Assembly (NCBI GenBank): GCA_026874595.1
Contig: CM049320.1
Location: forward strand, 16,816,988-16,880,987
Length of the DNA: 64,000 nucleotides
Origin: Sipunculus nudus
Lineage: Eukaryota > Annelida > Sipuncula > Golfingiida > Sipunculidae
Reading direction: 5' to 3'
The position numbers and the translations under genes are program-made. The notes below the pieces were generated by a model. That model did not search any database, was not told the DNA's origin, and saw nothing but the letters and a program-made list of their open reading frames with translations. Below are positions 13,481-26,754 of the stretch, piece after piece. How positions within the stretch are numbered: the first letter of the stretch is position 1; every line of letters begins with the position of its first letter.

Positions 13481-14859
13481 CACAAAAAGGAAAAAAAGCA
13501 TAGTTTTATTGAAAAGGAAACCCAGTTGAGGCTGAAAATGCTGTAAGGTAAGCATGGGTTTGATTGGCTTTATAATAATGCAAAGCAAAGTACTCACATA
13601 CAGCACTGACGAGTACTGCGCATGCTATTGTGACACAGTGATATCGTTTATTTTTCAAATCTGACGTCATGTTGACGCGTCCTCTATGAACAGAGTGGTT
13701 GAATGTTGATCTGTACACGCTGAAAGGTAGTTAAAACGTAGTTATCCGCGTTTCTGCCAATATAAGGATAGCTGGTGCCTAAAAGCACTTCATCACAGTA
13801 AATAAGGTTATAACATGCAGCTTGCCGTAAACAACTTCATTAAATAGTTATATTACCTCTCCGGTACGGATATGTTAAAAATGAAAGAAGTGTTTATAAG
13901 AATTTGATTGCATATTCTGTTAACAAGGGGCAGTTATCAAATACTTGTTTACTACAAGTATAATAAGGAATGTATATATAAAATAAGGATGTATCCTAAG
14001 GAAGCCTTCGCCAAGTGGGGGTCCCAAAGGCACTGTTACATTGTGTATGTGTTTGGGGGAGGGGGTAGATGTAATAAGCTCTGGGGGGGGGGGGGGGTGC
14101 GAAATGTATGAAATATAAATTATTTGGGTAAATAGCTTCTCAAAGTAAGAAAAGAACATTTAAGATATACCAAATCGACAGTTGGGGGAGGGGTCTTCCA
14201 ATGCTTATTACATTCAACGCCCCCCCCCCGCCACACACACACACACACATACCTACATTGTGACCAGTGCTTGTTGGGGTCCCTATTGTACGATGCTCAT
14301 GGCATTCATTTATTCGGCCCATATTCCAAGGTTCATAAGTGCATTAGTGACTCTACATTTTTGGATATTTCTCGATACGTTCCTGATTCCTTATCATGCG
14401 CCTGGTCAACACCAAAATCTAATTGTTTCTTCACTAGCCCATTCCCGAAATTCTCTGAAAATTTCATGAGACTCCGTTCAAGACTGTGTGATTTATATTT
14501 TGAACAAACACCCAAACACACCCGCAAATGCAGAAGGGAATGAACGCATACCTTACTTAATAAATTAAGCGTTATAGTTCAGTTTTTACGTTTTTTTATA
14601 TGTTTGTATATGTATGGGGCCAGATATAGATCATACGTCATAATCTGTTGTTTAAGACATTGGATCAAATCTCTGAGGCTCCATCAATTATACATTATGC
14701 TTTTGAGGAACCTCCAAAAGTTTGAACTGAGAACTTCCTTATCCTCAAGCAAACCCGTTAAACACAAGCTCACGTCATAGCCAAAGTTTCGTTGTTATGG
14801 TCTGCAGTTGTTATGTTAAGTCTGCAGTCAATTAGCGTTTTGACGGTCAAGTATGTATT

Positions 14860-15029
14860 CAGAAGCGGATCCAAGGGGGAGGGGCGGATCCCTCCGAAGC
14901 AACCTTTTAAAAGGGTTTTTGACAAATTTGTGCGGTCTGGATCCCCCCCCCCCTCTTTTCCGGACCTGGGGACATTTTTTTTTAGGTTTGTCTTTAGTAT
15001 TCCTTTCTTAAATCCTGGATCCGCCCCTG
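14860..15029. mobile_element. MITE with CAGAGGCGGATCC-type ends
   Basis: 170 bp bounded by CAGAAGCGGATCCAAGGG on the left and the complement of CAGGGGCGGATCCAGG on the right, with G-rich and C-rich inner parts. GTATT and TTATT flank the ends, which would fit a slightly decayed 5-bp target duplication. It shares end sequence with the MITE at 22563-22806. Confidence 0.65.
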
Positions 15030-15404
15030 TTATTTGTTATTGTTACAATTGTTGTTTAGTGCACTGCAGCACCAAGGCAATAACAACTCAAATCTATATA
15101 GGCTAATACATAAAACCTCAATGGTTATATTGTTTCACCATCAGGCGGCTTGCACTTTTGGGATAATAATGTAAACAGACCTGGAGAACGGGGTATCGCA
15201 TTGTGCATCAAAATCCTAGTTTCAAGTTTAGAAGGGCACGCTGACAGAGTGTTACAAAATCACTGAAGAAACTATATATTTATTATAATACATTTTATTT
15301 TACATTTTACCCGGTTTACAACAAAACAAATCATTCTCTTCATGTTTCCAAAATTTCCAAAAAAATTAGTAACCTCGGATTTTAGCTGAACAATGCCACT
15401 CTAT

Positions 15405-15930
15405 TTACAGGGAACATGCTCATAATCTAAATGTTCTCAGGATTAATATATTAAATAAGCCAAGGCAAGAGTTTATGTAAAAAAATTTATTCCAAAGACT
15501 GCCATACACGATCTTCCATCATAACACATCATAAAGCATAGAGATAAAAGTCACCGCTTCCAGGCTTTTAAATACTATCATTGCTTTCCTTCATAAGTCT
15601 CCTTGTCTAAATATAACACTGACTTTGTTAAATTACAAGACCAGCATTACTTCTTTGAATCACTGAAGCACTATGTTGTACATTCATATCATCACGTCTA
15701 CTTGCCCTAAATATCTTAATGTTGTTGGGTTTTCTTTTTGGATTTTTAAAAATTAATATCACTTCATATGCATTTCATACCTTAGAGTCCGACTCTTTTC
15801 CATCATTTTGCAAAGCATGTTCACCAGAATGTTAAAACATGATATTTTAAATCTAATCAAGGGGAAATCTGTATTCCGGTCCCTTTATTTTTTCATTTGC
15901 TGGTTTTCAAGTAGTAATTATTACTGTAAT
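15405..15930. repeat. Repeat shared with the DDOST 3' flank
   Basis: The first ~65 bp match 31516-31583 and the rest matches 34705-35128, in the same orientation, at roughly 75-80% by eye. It is therefore the uninterrupted form of the segment that is split by the 3.1-kb insertion downstream of DDOST. Confidence 0.7.
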
Positions 15931-17261
15931 CATATAATAATAACAATGATAATAATAATAATAATAATCACAATCATATGTTATTATTTATATAATATCA
16001 ACCTATGAATAATTTGTGGCTGTAGCCTAATGAAGATATTTTATGACAACCGGTATATGTGAAAATAGTATAAAACAACATATCTGATAGACTTACCATG
16101 TCATTCATCATGTGTAATAATTTATTTTATTAGAGTATTAACAACAGATACATCAGCGACATATTACAACAAGGAATGATGCGGTAGTAATACATAATAT
16201 TAATAGAATATAACAGGTTTTCAAAGTTAGTAAGAGAAATATTACTATTGATTGAAAAGAAATTTGAACTTATAATGGTAAAGTATCCCAAGTAATAGAA
16301 TAATAGCTATTACTTTCTATTACAACCCTAGGCTAACACATCTGATGAATTGAGTGTTTGTTTGATTAGGTTGATAGGGCACAGTAAAGGGCCCAGTGTA
16401 GTGTGATTAGTTAATGCTGGGTGCTTTCATGGTCCAGTGGGCACTGGAAAGAAAGCTTTGGCTTGAGGTTAACCCCTGGTTCTCTTTAAGTAGGCTTGGT
16501 CATTAAAGATTGGAGAAGTCCTTTGTGAGCGTACACAGTAAGTTTGGCAAATTATTGTCAGCTGATAGAAGAATGTGATGCTGCACCCTATGTTGTAGTA
16601 GCTTAGGGGTGTATGGTCTGATAGTCACAGCTTTTTATGGATCAATCAGTTGACAGTCAACAGACTGTGTACAGAGCTCATCAAAGACTGCAATTCCCAC
16701 TGAAAATCTGCTAAACCTACACTCACATTTAGTTTCATATATAAATAAATTCAAGCTTGATCAGCCCAGGCCCCAGAGCACTGCTGAGATTATGTTATGA
16801 TGAACAGGTTTGGAGTATATTTAATTGTACTGAACTGTAGCAAACCTTAACTGTTTTATTTTGGTATCTTTCAAAAATTAGATTTTTTTCCCTTAAAATA
16901 TTACTCATTATGAATTTGCTGTTTTAATGTTTTATTGAACACTATGTTGTACATATCTTGCTGGAAATATGTACACATGTACACATGAATTGCATGAATG
17001 TATTAATAATAAAATAGTTCAATTTATTTATGTTTTATATTAACTAAAAGTAATAGTATTAGTAATAAAAGCCAATGCTGTAATAGTTTCAGTTATGGTA
17101 ACAGATGGATTACTTAAAGTACTGTTATATATGATATTATATTTGTTATATATTATATATAATATCTTACTATAATAATCTATAATAAACTTTTACTAAT
17201 ATAATAAATTTAGATTAAAGTTTTTATAGAAATATATGAAATACCCAAAAGTACTCATGAT
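15931..17261. other. AT-rich DNA between repeats
   Basis: Contains a short (AAT)n patch at about 15945-15970 and a possible hAT-like end near 16331 (TTACAACCCTAG). No gene recognised. Confidence 0.4.
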
Positions 17262-17412
17262 TTATTCATATGAGTACCGAGTACTTTCAAAGTCCACAAG
17301 TACGAGTACTTTTGTTATTTTTCAGAAGTACTCAAGTACGAGTACTGAGTACTCAAAAAAGTACTCATGAGTACGAGTACTATGAGTACGAGTAATTTTG
17401 GACCCAACTCTG
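17262..17412. mobile_element. hAT-like right end with AGTACTC/GTACGAGTACT array
   Basis: Imperfect array of AGTACTC and GTACGAGTACT words ending in GGACCCAACTCTG, the complement of a CAGAGTTGGGTCC hAT-type terminus. It abuts copy 2 of the triplicated unit. The left end was not identified. Confidence 0.45.
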
Positions 17413-17746
17413 GTATGTAATGTTGAATAACTTCCGCAAACAGGGGTTCTGGTCATTAGTAAGTTGTGAGAAGTTCCGTATTTCGCTCCTATAGAGACTG
17501 ATAGCGGGATAGGTTTAATAATACGTGAAAAACAAGAGAACATCAGCATTGACACCTCTCTTTGAGATTCCAATCCACGCATCGGTTTTTAAAGATAGAG
17601 ATTTCCTGAAATACCAGGCCATCATCATTCCCTCGCTCTCACAGACTTGTTTAGACTGGTAGCAATCCGGAAATCCTTGTAGTACTTTATAACATCCCAA
17701 ATTCCAAAAGTTATCTCTGCATGTGGAATCTATGGCCAAGAGTGTT

Positions 17747-17749
<3 letters not shown>

Positions 17750-17807
<58 letters not shown>
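17750..17807. repeat. (AT)n microsatellite in copy 2
   Basis: About 28 AT units. Confidence 0.95.
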
Positions 17808-17809
<2 letters not shown>

Positions 17810-18441
17810 TGTGCATGTATATATAAGAAGGAAATCAAATACGTGTATCTTTGTGTATGCACAACGACATGATATTTTTTTAATGAAACACAGCAGGAAT
17901 GGAAAATATATATAAATTCAACCAAACCACTGACCAGTTTTCTGGCACACAACATCTATTCTTTGGTCTCTGCTGCTCCAGCAGCCCACTTTCCTCAGTG
18001 TTTTTAGAGGGCTGAGTTTTAAACATGAACCTCTTCCGTCAATATTATTACTAACAATCACCCCTATGAGAAAATAAATGTTCAAATAAAATGTCCAGGT
18101 TTACTTTAAATAATGTCTTATCACAGAAGCGATAATATTTTTGTGTTCTTTGCAGATAAAACAGACGGAAATTGATTTTGTTCTGGAAACATGGACAGGC
18201 GTCAAATTTTACCACCTTCAAATCCGTCTGTCCGTCTCCAGACACCAAGTTGTTCTTCTGCCAAAGCAACCCAAAAGACGTGGTTTTCAAAATCGTTTTT
18301 ATCAGTGTCACCAGGGGGCAGCAGCTGTCCACCTGTTCTCTGACATCTCTCAAGTGCCTCCACGAAAGGGACTTCCCTCGGATGACTCTCTCCTCTACCT
18401 TCAGAACAGTAAAAATCGATTTTTAGATATAATTACATATA

Positions 18442-18445
<4 letters not shown>

Positions 18446-18496
<51 letters not shown>
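18446..18496. repeat. (AT)n microsatellite in copy 2
   Basis: About 25 AT units, followed by GAGAGAGACAGGGAGACAG. Confidence 0.95.
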
Positions 18497-18500
<4 letters not shown>

Positions 18501-20498
18501 TCCTAGAGAGAGACAGGGAGACAGAGGGAGGGACCTTTACACAAAAATATCACAGTTTTACGAAAATGGAATCCTAGTTGCGGCTGAAAATGCTGCCAAG
18601 TAAAGCATCAGTTTGTTTTGCCGTAAAATAATGTAAATAATGTACTCACATACAGCACTACAGAATACTGCGCAGGCTATTGTGATGCAGTTGTATCGTT
18701 TGTAATTTAAATATGTCGTCATGTTTACGGTTTCTCCTTGTACCAAGTGTTGCTGTTGACCTGTGACACTTATATTAGGTAGCTAAAATGTCGCTTTTAT
18801 TGATCATCAGCGTTTCCGTTAATAATAATATGGCTGGTGAAAATGAGTAAAACCTTGCATCACAGTAGATAAGGTAATAACATGTGTCTTGCCGTAATTA
18901 CCTGCATTAAACAATTACTAGCACTCTTGTACCGGATATGTTTGTAAAGTAAATAGTGGTAATGAAAAATTGATTGCGTATTTTGTTAACAAGGGGCAGA
19001 TATCAAATACGTGTTTATTACATGTATAATTAGATATATGCATTGACAGGAATGCAAGCCTTGGCCTTGTGGGGTTCCCACAAGCACTTGGCACAATGTG
19101 TGTGTGTGTGTGTATGGGGGGGGGCGGGGATAGATGTTATAAGCACTTGGGAGGGGGGGGGGGGATGCGAAATGAATTCTGAGCAGAGAACGGCATATTT
19201 TGGGTAAATAGGCACTCAAAGTAAGAAAACCAAGATTGTTTAACTATTTTGCAATGTGAAGTGTTGAGATTCATATATTCTAATAAAGCCAAGAAATAGA
19301 GGGTATGAAATCAGGCTTATTGATGGCCCAGATTTTATAAATATACATTGGAATTCGATTAACTGAAATTGGCTCGTTCAAGGCCAGAAATTTCAATTAA
19401 CCGGAAATTTCTCTTATCTTAAAAGCAAACTTTATATCGGCGCGACAGGGTATCGTTGTTTTTGACGTGTCATTGTATTTTCAGATTTTTTTTACTGATT
19501 AAATGTCCTGTAAATCTTCAAAATAAACAAAGGAATAACTTCAGTGCATCGCGTTTAAAATAATCAGCAGTGTGCCGATGTAAAAACAAACGCGTTATAT
19601 GACTCATCACTAAAACAAGTAAAACACAAATTTAGCTTTAAATGTGGAAAAAGATTAAACTAAAAATGTGTTACATTGTTGAATTGCAAAAAAAGCTTAT
19701 GTATGTTATGTTAACTAACAGCTGCAAACAGGGGTTGTGATCATTAGTTAATTGCGAGTAATTCCACCTTCAACAGACATATAGCTGAACATGATTAATA
19801 ATACATGAATAACAGATTATACCTCTCTTTGACAGTCCAATCAACGCATCTTTTTTTTAAACTGAATAATAAGGTGGAATGTATGCCATCACTAGTCCCT
19901 CAATCTCACAAATCAAACAAGTGTATCTTTTGTGTAACGACATCATAATAATTTTAAAAATGACACACAGCAGGAATGGAAATATAAATAAATTCTACCA
20001 AACCACCGACCAGTTTTCTGGCACAACACATCTTTCCTATGGTTTTTACTGCTCCAGCATTGCACTCTCCTCAAGATGTATCGAGGGCTGGACTTTACAC
20101 ATGACCCTTCTCCGGCAATATGAACAGCAAAACCTGTGAGAAAATCATTTTTTATTAAAATGTTCAGGTTTACTTAAAATAATATCTTGTCAATAAACAT
20201 TAATATTCTTGTGTTCTTTGCTGATAAACAGGCAGAAATTGATTTTGTTCTGGAGACAGGCGTCAAATTATACCCCCTTCAGATCCATCTACCCTTCTCC
20301 AGACATCAAGTTCTCTCCTGCCAAAGCAACCCAAAAGACGTGGTTTTCATAATCGATTTTATCAATGTCACCAGGTGGCAGGAACTGTCCACCTGTAGCT
20401 TGATATCTCTCAATTAAGTGCCTCCATGAAAGTGACCTTCCTCGGATGACTTTTTCCTCTACCTTCAGAACAGTGTAAAATCAATTTTTAAATATAAT

Positions 20499-20501
20499 TA
20501 T

Positions 20502-20564
<63 letters not shown>
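20499..20564. repeat. (AT)n microsatellite in copy 3
   Basis: About 32 AT units with one break, followed by GAGAGAGAGACAGG. Confidence 0.95.
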
Positions 20565-20566
<2 letters not shown>

Positions 20567-22562
20567 TGAGAGAGAGAGACAGGGTGAAAGACTTTTTAAA
20601 AAAATCACAGTTTTATAGAAATGGAATTATGGTTGAGACTGAAAGTTCCGTAAAGTAAAACAAGAGTTCATTTGACTAAAATAATGTAAAACATTGTACT
20701 CACATATACCATTAAAGAATACTATGGCTATTACGACATAGCTGTATCGATTGTGATTCAGATCTGGCGTGATGTGGACCTATGCTTCGTATATATTAGA
20801 AAGCTATCATGTTTTAATGATTAGCCGCGTTTCTGCAACTATAAACATGTCTGGTAAAGTTAATAAAAACCTGGCATCACAGAAAATAAGATTACAACAT
20901 GAAGCTTCATGAATCAATCATTACCGCTCTGATATGGGACATTAAATTATTTATATGATGGTTATGAAATTAATTGATTTCACACTATGCGTTAACAAGG
21001 GACAGTTATCAAATACGTGTTAAATACATGTATAACTATTTGAGGATTGCAAGCCTCCGCCATTTTGGGCGCCCCTATTATGGATGCTCCCAAATCCGTG
21101 TTTACGTCCACTTATTCGGCCCATATTTCCAGGTTCATTCGTGCATAAGTGACTCTTATTTGTGCATACTTCTTCATGGCTTTTCTGAACCCTGATCATA
21201 TACGGGATCCACGCCATAATCTTACCCCTCCTTTTGCGTCCCATTTCCGAAATGCCCTGAAACTTTCATGACATTCCGTTCAAGATTGCGCGAGTTATTA
21301 TGTTGTGAACAAACACACAAAAACACTAGAACGAGGATGAACGCATAACCTCCTGGCTGAGGGAAGTAAGCATTAAGAGTTAAAGTTTTTATATGCAAAG
21401 GGCCGGGAAGGGACCAGACGTCTCTGACAGCCTGTTGCTTCTTCAATTTTACCACTTTGCGTTTTAGGAACGAACAAGGTTTTTACCGAGGAGCTTCTGA
21501 TCCCAAATCAAAACCGTAAAACACAAAGACATGTTACAACCCAAGGTTTGTGCAATTGATTTATGCTGTTGTTCTAGTCAGTAAATTGCTAGTTTAAGGA
21601 ATTTATTTTTAATTCATATACTCATGTATTTCTAAATGTTTTTCTAAGTATTCACTCAACTTCTTTTTATATATTATCTTTAACTATTTTTATCTGGTAT
21701 AATCGTAGTCAGCGTAACAACTATAGGCAAAATGTCATATTGAAGATTTCGTATTATAAATGATGATACATTTTTCTAGTAATTGATTAAATAACTAGTC
21801 AGTATATATACAATCACAATCGTGTCATGTAAAATGTGAAGTGTAGTAAATTTTAAAAATGAATATAGTACATTTATTTTATGGATTCATTGTGCTTTTG
21901 TTTGTCATATTATATATGACACAATCGTGACGTGTCTTCAAATATCCATGCATTTTTTAGGTACCTATCTAGTCAAGGTAAATTTGTACTGTCTTCATTT
22001 ATGGATTATTAATTTTAGTAATATTTCATTTTCTCCTTGGATATTTCTGGGAAGCTATAACTATGGACCACTATGGGAATACATTTATTAACTTTAAAGT
22101 GCTATCCTAGGTGCATGTCGGGATATATGTAAAATATGTCACTCTATTGGCTTATGTATACGCTGATTGCCTGTATTAAATTATCTATCTATCTATCTAT
22201 AGCTTTTTAACACTCTGCAGTTATTTTTAGTTTCAACTTATACGACAATGTTATGAAAGTGGTATTTTCGGAATTAACTAAGGAATTAACGATTTAAGTC
22301 TGACCGACTACACCAGTCCGTACAGGATGAAGGTAATAACATTACGATTAAAACAAACAAGCAAGATAAAATTCCCGAGATGTGCCATTGCTTGCTTTGA
22401 CATGGTTTGCTTGGTTTCATCACCAGGGGGCTGACACTGCAGGCCCAATAAAGAATGTAAACAGACCAGTGAGAGTTGGGTTTCGCATTGTGCATCCGAC
22501 TTTAAGTTTCATGTTGAGAAGAGAACACAGACAGAGAGTTACAGGATCTATGAAGAAACTAT

Positions 22563-22806
22563 CAGAGGCCGATACAGGAATTTAGAAGGGGTGGGGGTCA
22601 CATTGCGAGGCTGCGAAGCGCTGAGGGGAGGTTGGGGGAGGGGGGAGTAATTTGAAACTCTAGGTTGTATTCGTGCAATCTAGGGTAGCTTAAATGCATT
22701 ATATAGCAAGACATACATTGTACCTGTTCTATACACTTGGTCTTAACTGGTCTTTAATAGTTTTTTCCCAGATTTTTTTTATTAGGTCCCCCTTAATCCG
22801 CCTCTG
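22563..22806. mobile_element. MITE with CAGAGGC-type ends and 5-bp target duplication
   Basis: 244 bp bounded by CAGAGGCCGATACAGG and the complement of CAGAGGCGGATTAAGG. ACTAT lies directly outside both ends (22558-22562, 22807-22811). The paralogous stretch near 15260 shows the same flank without the element, an empty-site control. A 5-bp duplication and CAG ends would fit a hAT-type family. Confidence 0.75.
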
Positions 22807-23548
22807 ACTATAGCCAGCATTTATTATAACACATTATATATATATATATCATTGTCGAAGTATCTTAGCCGGTTTAAAACAAAAAAAAACTCTTTCTCTA
22901 CTGAAAACCATAAAATTACTAGGCTGAAAATTGAGTAACCTCGGATTTTAACTGAACAATTAGCCCTTCCGGATATATTGCTAATTACATTTATTGGTAT
23001 AAACCTGGGCAATAATATTTGTGTTACCATTGTCCTTCTCCAAAAAATAAATACAATTACAGTACAATAAATTAAGCCATTATTGATTAATTGTGTGCTA
23101 TTAGATGCTCATATGACCCATGCTGTAATTTCAACTATTATAATGCATATGTGGAACACATGCGTGGTTATTTAAGAAAACAATTACAGTGCCTTCCTGT
23201 CTTGTATATACGGACGGAGGGATGGATGTTGATATTCATATGATGGGAGAAGAAAAATAAATTATTTTCTATACTGCAATGAAAACCAGGCTGGTTAACA
23301 AGGGCCGAGAGTCACAAATAGTCCCCCGCCATGTGTTTAATTAGAAAAGTAAGGCCTCAGTGATACCGAAATATTCCAAAACCTTGGCTAGAACCGCCCT
23401 TTTTTAACATTTTCTGACTAATTGAGGAATAAGCAGAAAGTACCATTTCACCTGACTGAGAGCAAACTACCAGAAGTAGTGTCATCTGCCGGTAAAAATC
23501 ACATGGCAGTGAAATTATTAAACATGTCTCAACAAATGATTGGACGAG

Positions 23549-23882
23549 TAGTTCATGAAATTAAAGGGTTAAAGTATTTGCTTCACATATGTGAAATTAG
23601 AAATTTTTGAAATCAGCAGAATTCTGAGTTCCTAGGAAACATCAATCTGATAATAATTCTATTCAATGTATTATTAATTGAATTCCCCCAGTTCCAAGGA
23701 ATCATTGCTAATGATGTGAAAGCTAAAGAGTTCTGATATAGTCTTATAGGAAGGAAAGAGGAAAAGACCATTTTGAAACGCACAGAGTCAAGAAACAGAG
23801 GTTTTCAATCACAGGTTTTAAATCACATGCAAGTCATGTGGTCACTATGTGTAAATTATTTGGGGATGATTGGTGTGGTGGT
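23549..23882 (+). repeat. Tandem ~330-bp repeat, copy 1 (split from copy 2 by the hAT-like element)
   Basis: This stretch and 25923-26250 are diverged direct copies: both run from a TTCATG-containing start, through a shared AATTCCCC(C/T)AG box and an AAGACCATTTTG box, to a GGGATGATTGGTGT-like end. If the hAT-like element and one target duplication are removed, the two copies become head-to-tail neighbours. Confidence 0.6.
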
Positions 23883-24242
23883 CAGACATGGGGTCTATTA
23901 CAGTTGTTCTATTACTATTACTATTACTATTACTTTCAATTTCTGATATTACTATTACTATTACTATTACCACATTTTATCTTCTATTACTATTACTATT
24001 ACTATTACTTGGGTATCTATTACTATTACTATTACTATTACATAAACTGATGGGAGGATTCTAGACTTTGCGCAGCCATGAGTGCTATAAACTAGCACTG
24101 CAATCACATTTTTATATTATATATTAATATTAGAAGCACCTATATCATCCAGTTACCTACACAATTTTCTTATACTGTGTCTGTCATTAACAATAAGCCT
24201 CATGATACTGGAGATCTTAAATATTTCAGCTTCTTTAATTCT

Positions 24243-24292
<50 letters not shown>

Positions 24293-25922
24293 AAACCTCA
24301 ATGATTATTGGGGCGTTTCAAGTCGAAATTATAAGATAATTGTATGAACTCTTGAATACATGTAATTTAAAAGCAGCCCATTGTAAAGACCCTGGCATAT
24401 GTATAATATTGATTTATAATTATATGCATACTTGTACATTTTTTATTATTTTCATATATATTTCACATAAATTTATTTTATAGTACATACTTCTGTTAAG
24501 ATTTAATCTTCTTTCGCATAATTAATAAATAAAGATTTTCAGTGTAACTAAAAATGGTCTCCAAAGGAATTATTCATGATTCTGTCATATTAATATTTAG
24601 TATCAAAGCTGACAATTTAGTCCTTTATGTATGTATCAGGAGAGGAATTTTGGTAGGGCTGTGTCCTGTTTCTACTGTTTACATCAAGATTCTGGACACA
24701 TCTAAACTGGAGACAAAAGTACCCCATCTTCTCAAGTGTATATATATTCATTTGGATATGATGCCATGTTTTATTTTATCACATAGTACATCTTGAGAGT
24801 GAACAGAGAGGTGGTAAAATTTAGGAATATGGAGAGTGATTTGAACTTATATCAATTTTACAAAACAAATAAAATATTATTTATATCACTTTCACAATTA
24901 ATTTGGTTTTCAACAATCTTATACTTTAAATTTTGTACATAACAGCATCTAATTATTTGATATCAAAATATCAGATATTAAATAATAAAATATTAACAGT
25001 TACTTATATTCTCATATTATATAATCAAATAAATTAATATCTTTAAAAAAATTGTTCATTTAATTTTCAAAATATAAATTAACATAATTTTAGATACTGA
25101 ATGAAGGTCTGCAAAATTGGTACTATGAAATAACAGACAAGTATTAAAAGAATTGTTTTAAAAGAATATTTATATAAATTAAATAGATAATACATGTGCC
25201 TGCAGTATGACTTTATCAAAGTGATTGTAGTACTGGTATGAGTTTATATAGCATTGTAGGCTTCCATACGTTATGGGTAGTGAAAACACCATAAGCTTAT
25301 CATGAATATTTTGGGTCTGCACTGCAACTACATCTGGTTCCATATTCTATTTTTCTTAAATATGTGTTATTGCAATCTGTATGATTAAAATGCAAACTGG
25401 CTTGTGAAAATAAATCTAGGTACATTTCAGAATATGCATATGGATTGATGGATGTGAGATAAGCTGTACATGTCAATATAATAATACACAATTTATCTGT
25501 CTCATAACATCAAACATTCCTCTGTTTTCTATGGTTTACTAATCAAAGGTCAGATTGTGCCAGGTTACCTATTTGGCTGTGACCTGCTCTGTCCAGTACT
25601 CTTATGTAATTAGCACCAGTGGTCACCAGCAGTGTGGCAGCTGGCCCATGCTTGCCTCAACAATAGGCACTTCCTGGGCAATTGCTGGACAAGAATTGAG
25701 TGTGTTCAGCATTATTTGCTGATATGCTTCATGATCAAGGGGCTCACAGGAAGTAATAGAAAGTAATATGTATTACTCTATTACTTTGCCTTCTGTTTCT
25801 ATTACTATTACTATTACAGCTAAAATTTTTTGAGTCTATTACTATTACTATTACTATTACATGGAAAAAGCTGTAATAGTCTATTACTATTACTATTACT
25901 TATTACTATCACCCCATGTCTG
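23883..25922. mobile_element. Non-autonomous hAT-like DNA transposon with CTATTA arrays at both ends
   Basis: Terminal inverted repeats CAGACATGGGGT (23883-23894) and its complement (25911-25922) bound a 2040-bp element. An 8-bp direct repeat GTGGTGGT sits exactly outside both ends (23875-23882 and 25923-25930), the duplication size of hAT elements. Just inside each end lie arrays of CTATTA hexamers (about 23906-24042 and 25797-25908), in the same strand sense at both ends. The interior holds an (AT)n tract and no recognisable transposase, so mobility would have depended on an enzyme supplied elsewhere. Confidence 0.85.
24246..24290. repeat. (AT)n microsatellite inside the hAT-like element
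   Basis: About 22 AT units. Confidence 0.95.
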
Positions 25923-26250
25923 GTGGTGGTTCATGGTATATGAAAACCTGTGAAATGAATGAATTTCGTGATCATTAAAAATTCCTGTGGAGACATCAGT
26001 GTAAAAATAATTGTATTCAATGTGGTATTCATTCAATTCCCCTAGCTCCAAGGGATCCTTGCATATGCTTTAAAGGCTAAAGGGCTCTTATTTACTGAGT
26101 TATCTTAAGGAAAGTGAAAAAGACCATTTTGGACCACAAAAAGCCAATAAACAAGGCTGGCGATACCTGCTGGGTATACTCACATGTCAGTCATGTGATA
26201 ACTCTGTCTAAAATATTTGGGAATGATTGGTGTAGAGATTCATGATTTAT
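25923..26250 (+). repeat. Tandem ~330-bp repeat, copy 2
   Basis: Diverged partner of 23549-23882. It is followed at 26262-26335 by a GACGGACGGACACGCGCGG-type tail, common at the ends of retroelement-like repeats, so the whole may be an old retroelement 3' part. Confidence 0.55.
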
Positions 26251-26754
26251 TGGCAAAAGACTGGGGCGGGACCGACAGACGGACGGACACGCGCGGACCA
26301 TTTTAGTAGTCCTCCCTCCTTGGGGCGGGGGACTAACAATTTATTCCGGAATGCCATCCATACAGTGTGACCTCATGTATAATCATTAGGCCTACAGACC
26401 CAGCTGTGGTTGTTTCCAGTACTCATTTACTGCCACAATATTATCTATATTATTTCGGACGGTGTTTTTTTTTTTTTATAAATTTTATTAATGAAAAATC
26501 ATACAATACACCACCTAATCCACCTGTTGTTCCGGAGAGGTTGCATTTTAACTTCATTTTTTATGGTTGGTTCTTTTGAGACAAATTGTGACCAATCTTC
26601 CAAACATTTTTTTAATAAAAACCTGGTATCTTAGATGGTATTCAATGGTTTTCAAAGTTTAAAGACACATTGGTAACTCCACCAATTTTCTCAAGATAAA
26701 ACATTGGTATTGCTTTCCATGCATAAGCATTATAACATAGAATCAACCTTTTAA

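Larger units (their letters stand above)
17413..19249 (+). repeat. Large triplicated unit, copy 2 (partial)
   Basis: Starts directly after a hAT-like end (CCCAACTCTG, to 17412) and runs head-to-tail into copy 3. It holds the best-preserved core (about 18160-18415), where the plus strand is open for more than 80 codons and begins after TGTGTTCTTTGCAG, a good splice acceptor. No product family was recognised. Confidence 0.75.
19250..22965 (+). repeat. Large triplicated unit, copy 3 (with 3' tail)
   Basis: Diverged direct copy of 10960-15410. It contains its own (AT)n tract at the matching place, and the tail part (22425-22965) matches 15140-15411 but carries the extra MITE at 22563-22806. Confidence 0.75.

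Noticed and set aside
18141-18506. 121-codon plus-strand frame in copy 2 of the triplicated unit, as a gene
   Set aside because: Not kept as one frame in copies 1 and 3, and a different frame and the opposite strand are equally conserved. No recognisable family, so not called as a CDS.
23906-25908. CTATTA arrays as a possible CRISPR-like or satellite array
   Set aside because: Hexamer arrays without spacers, bounded by transposon ends in eukaryotic DNA. They are subterminal repeats of the hAT-like element.
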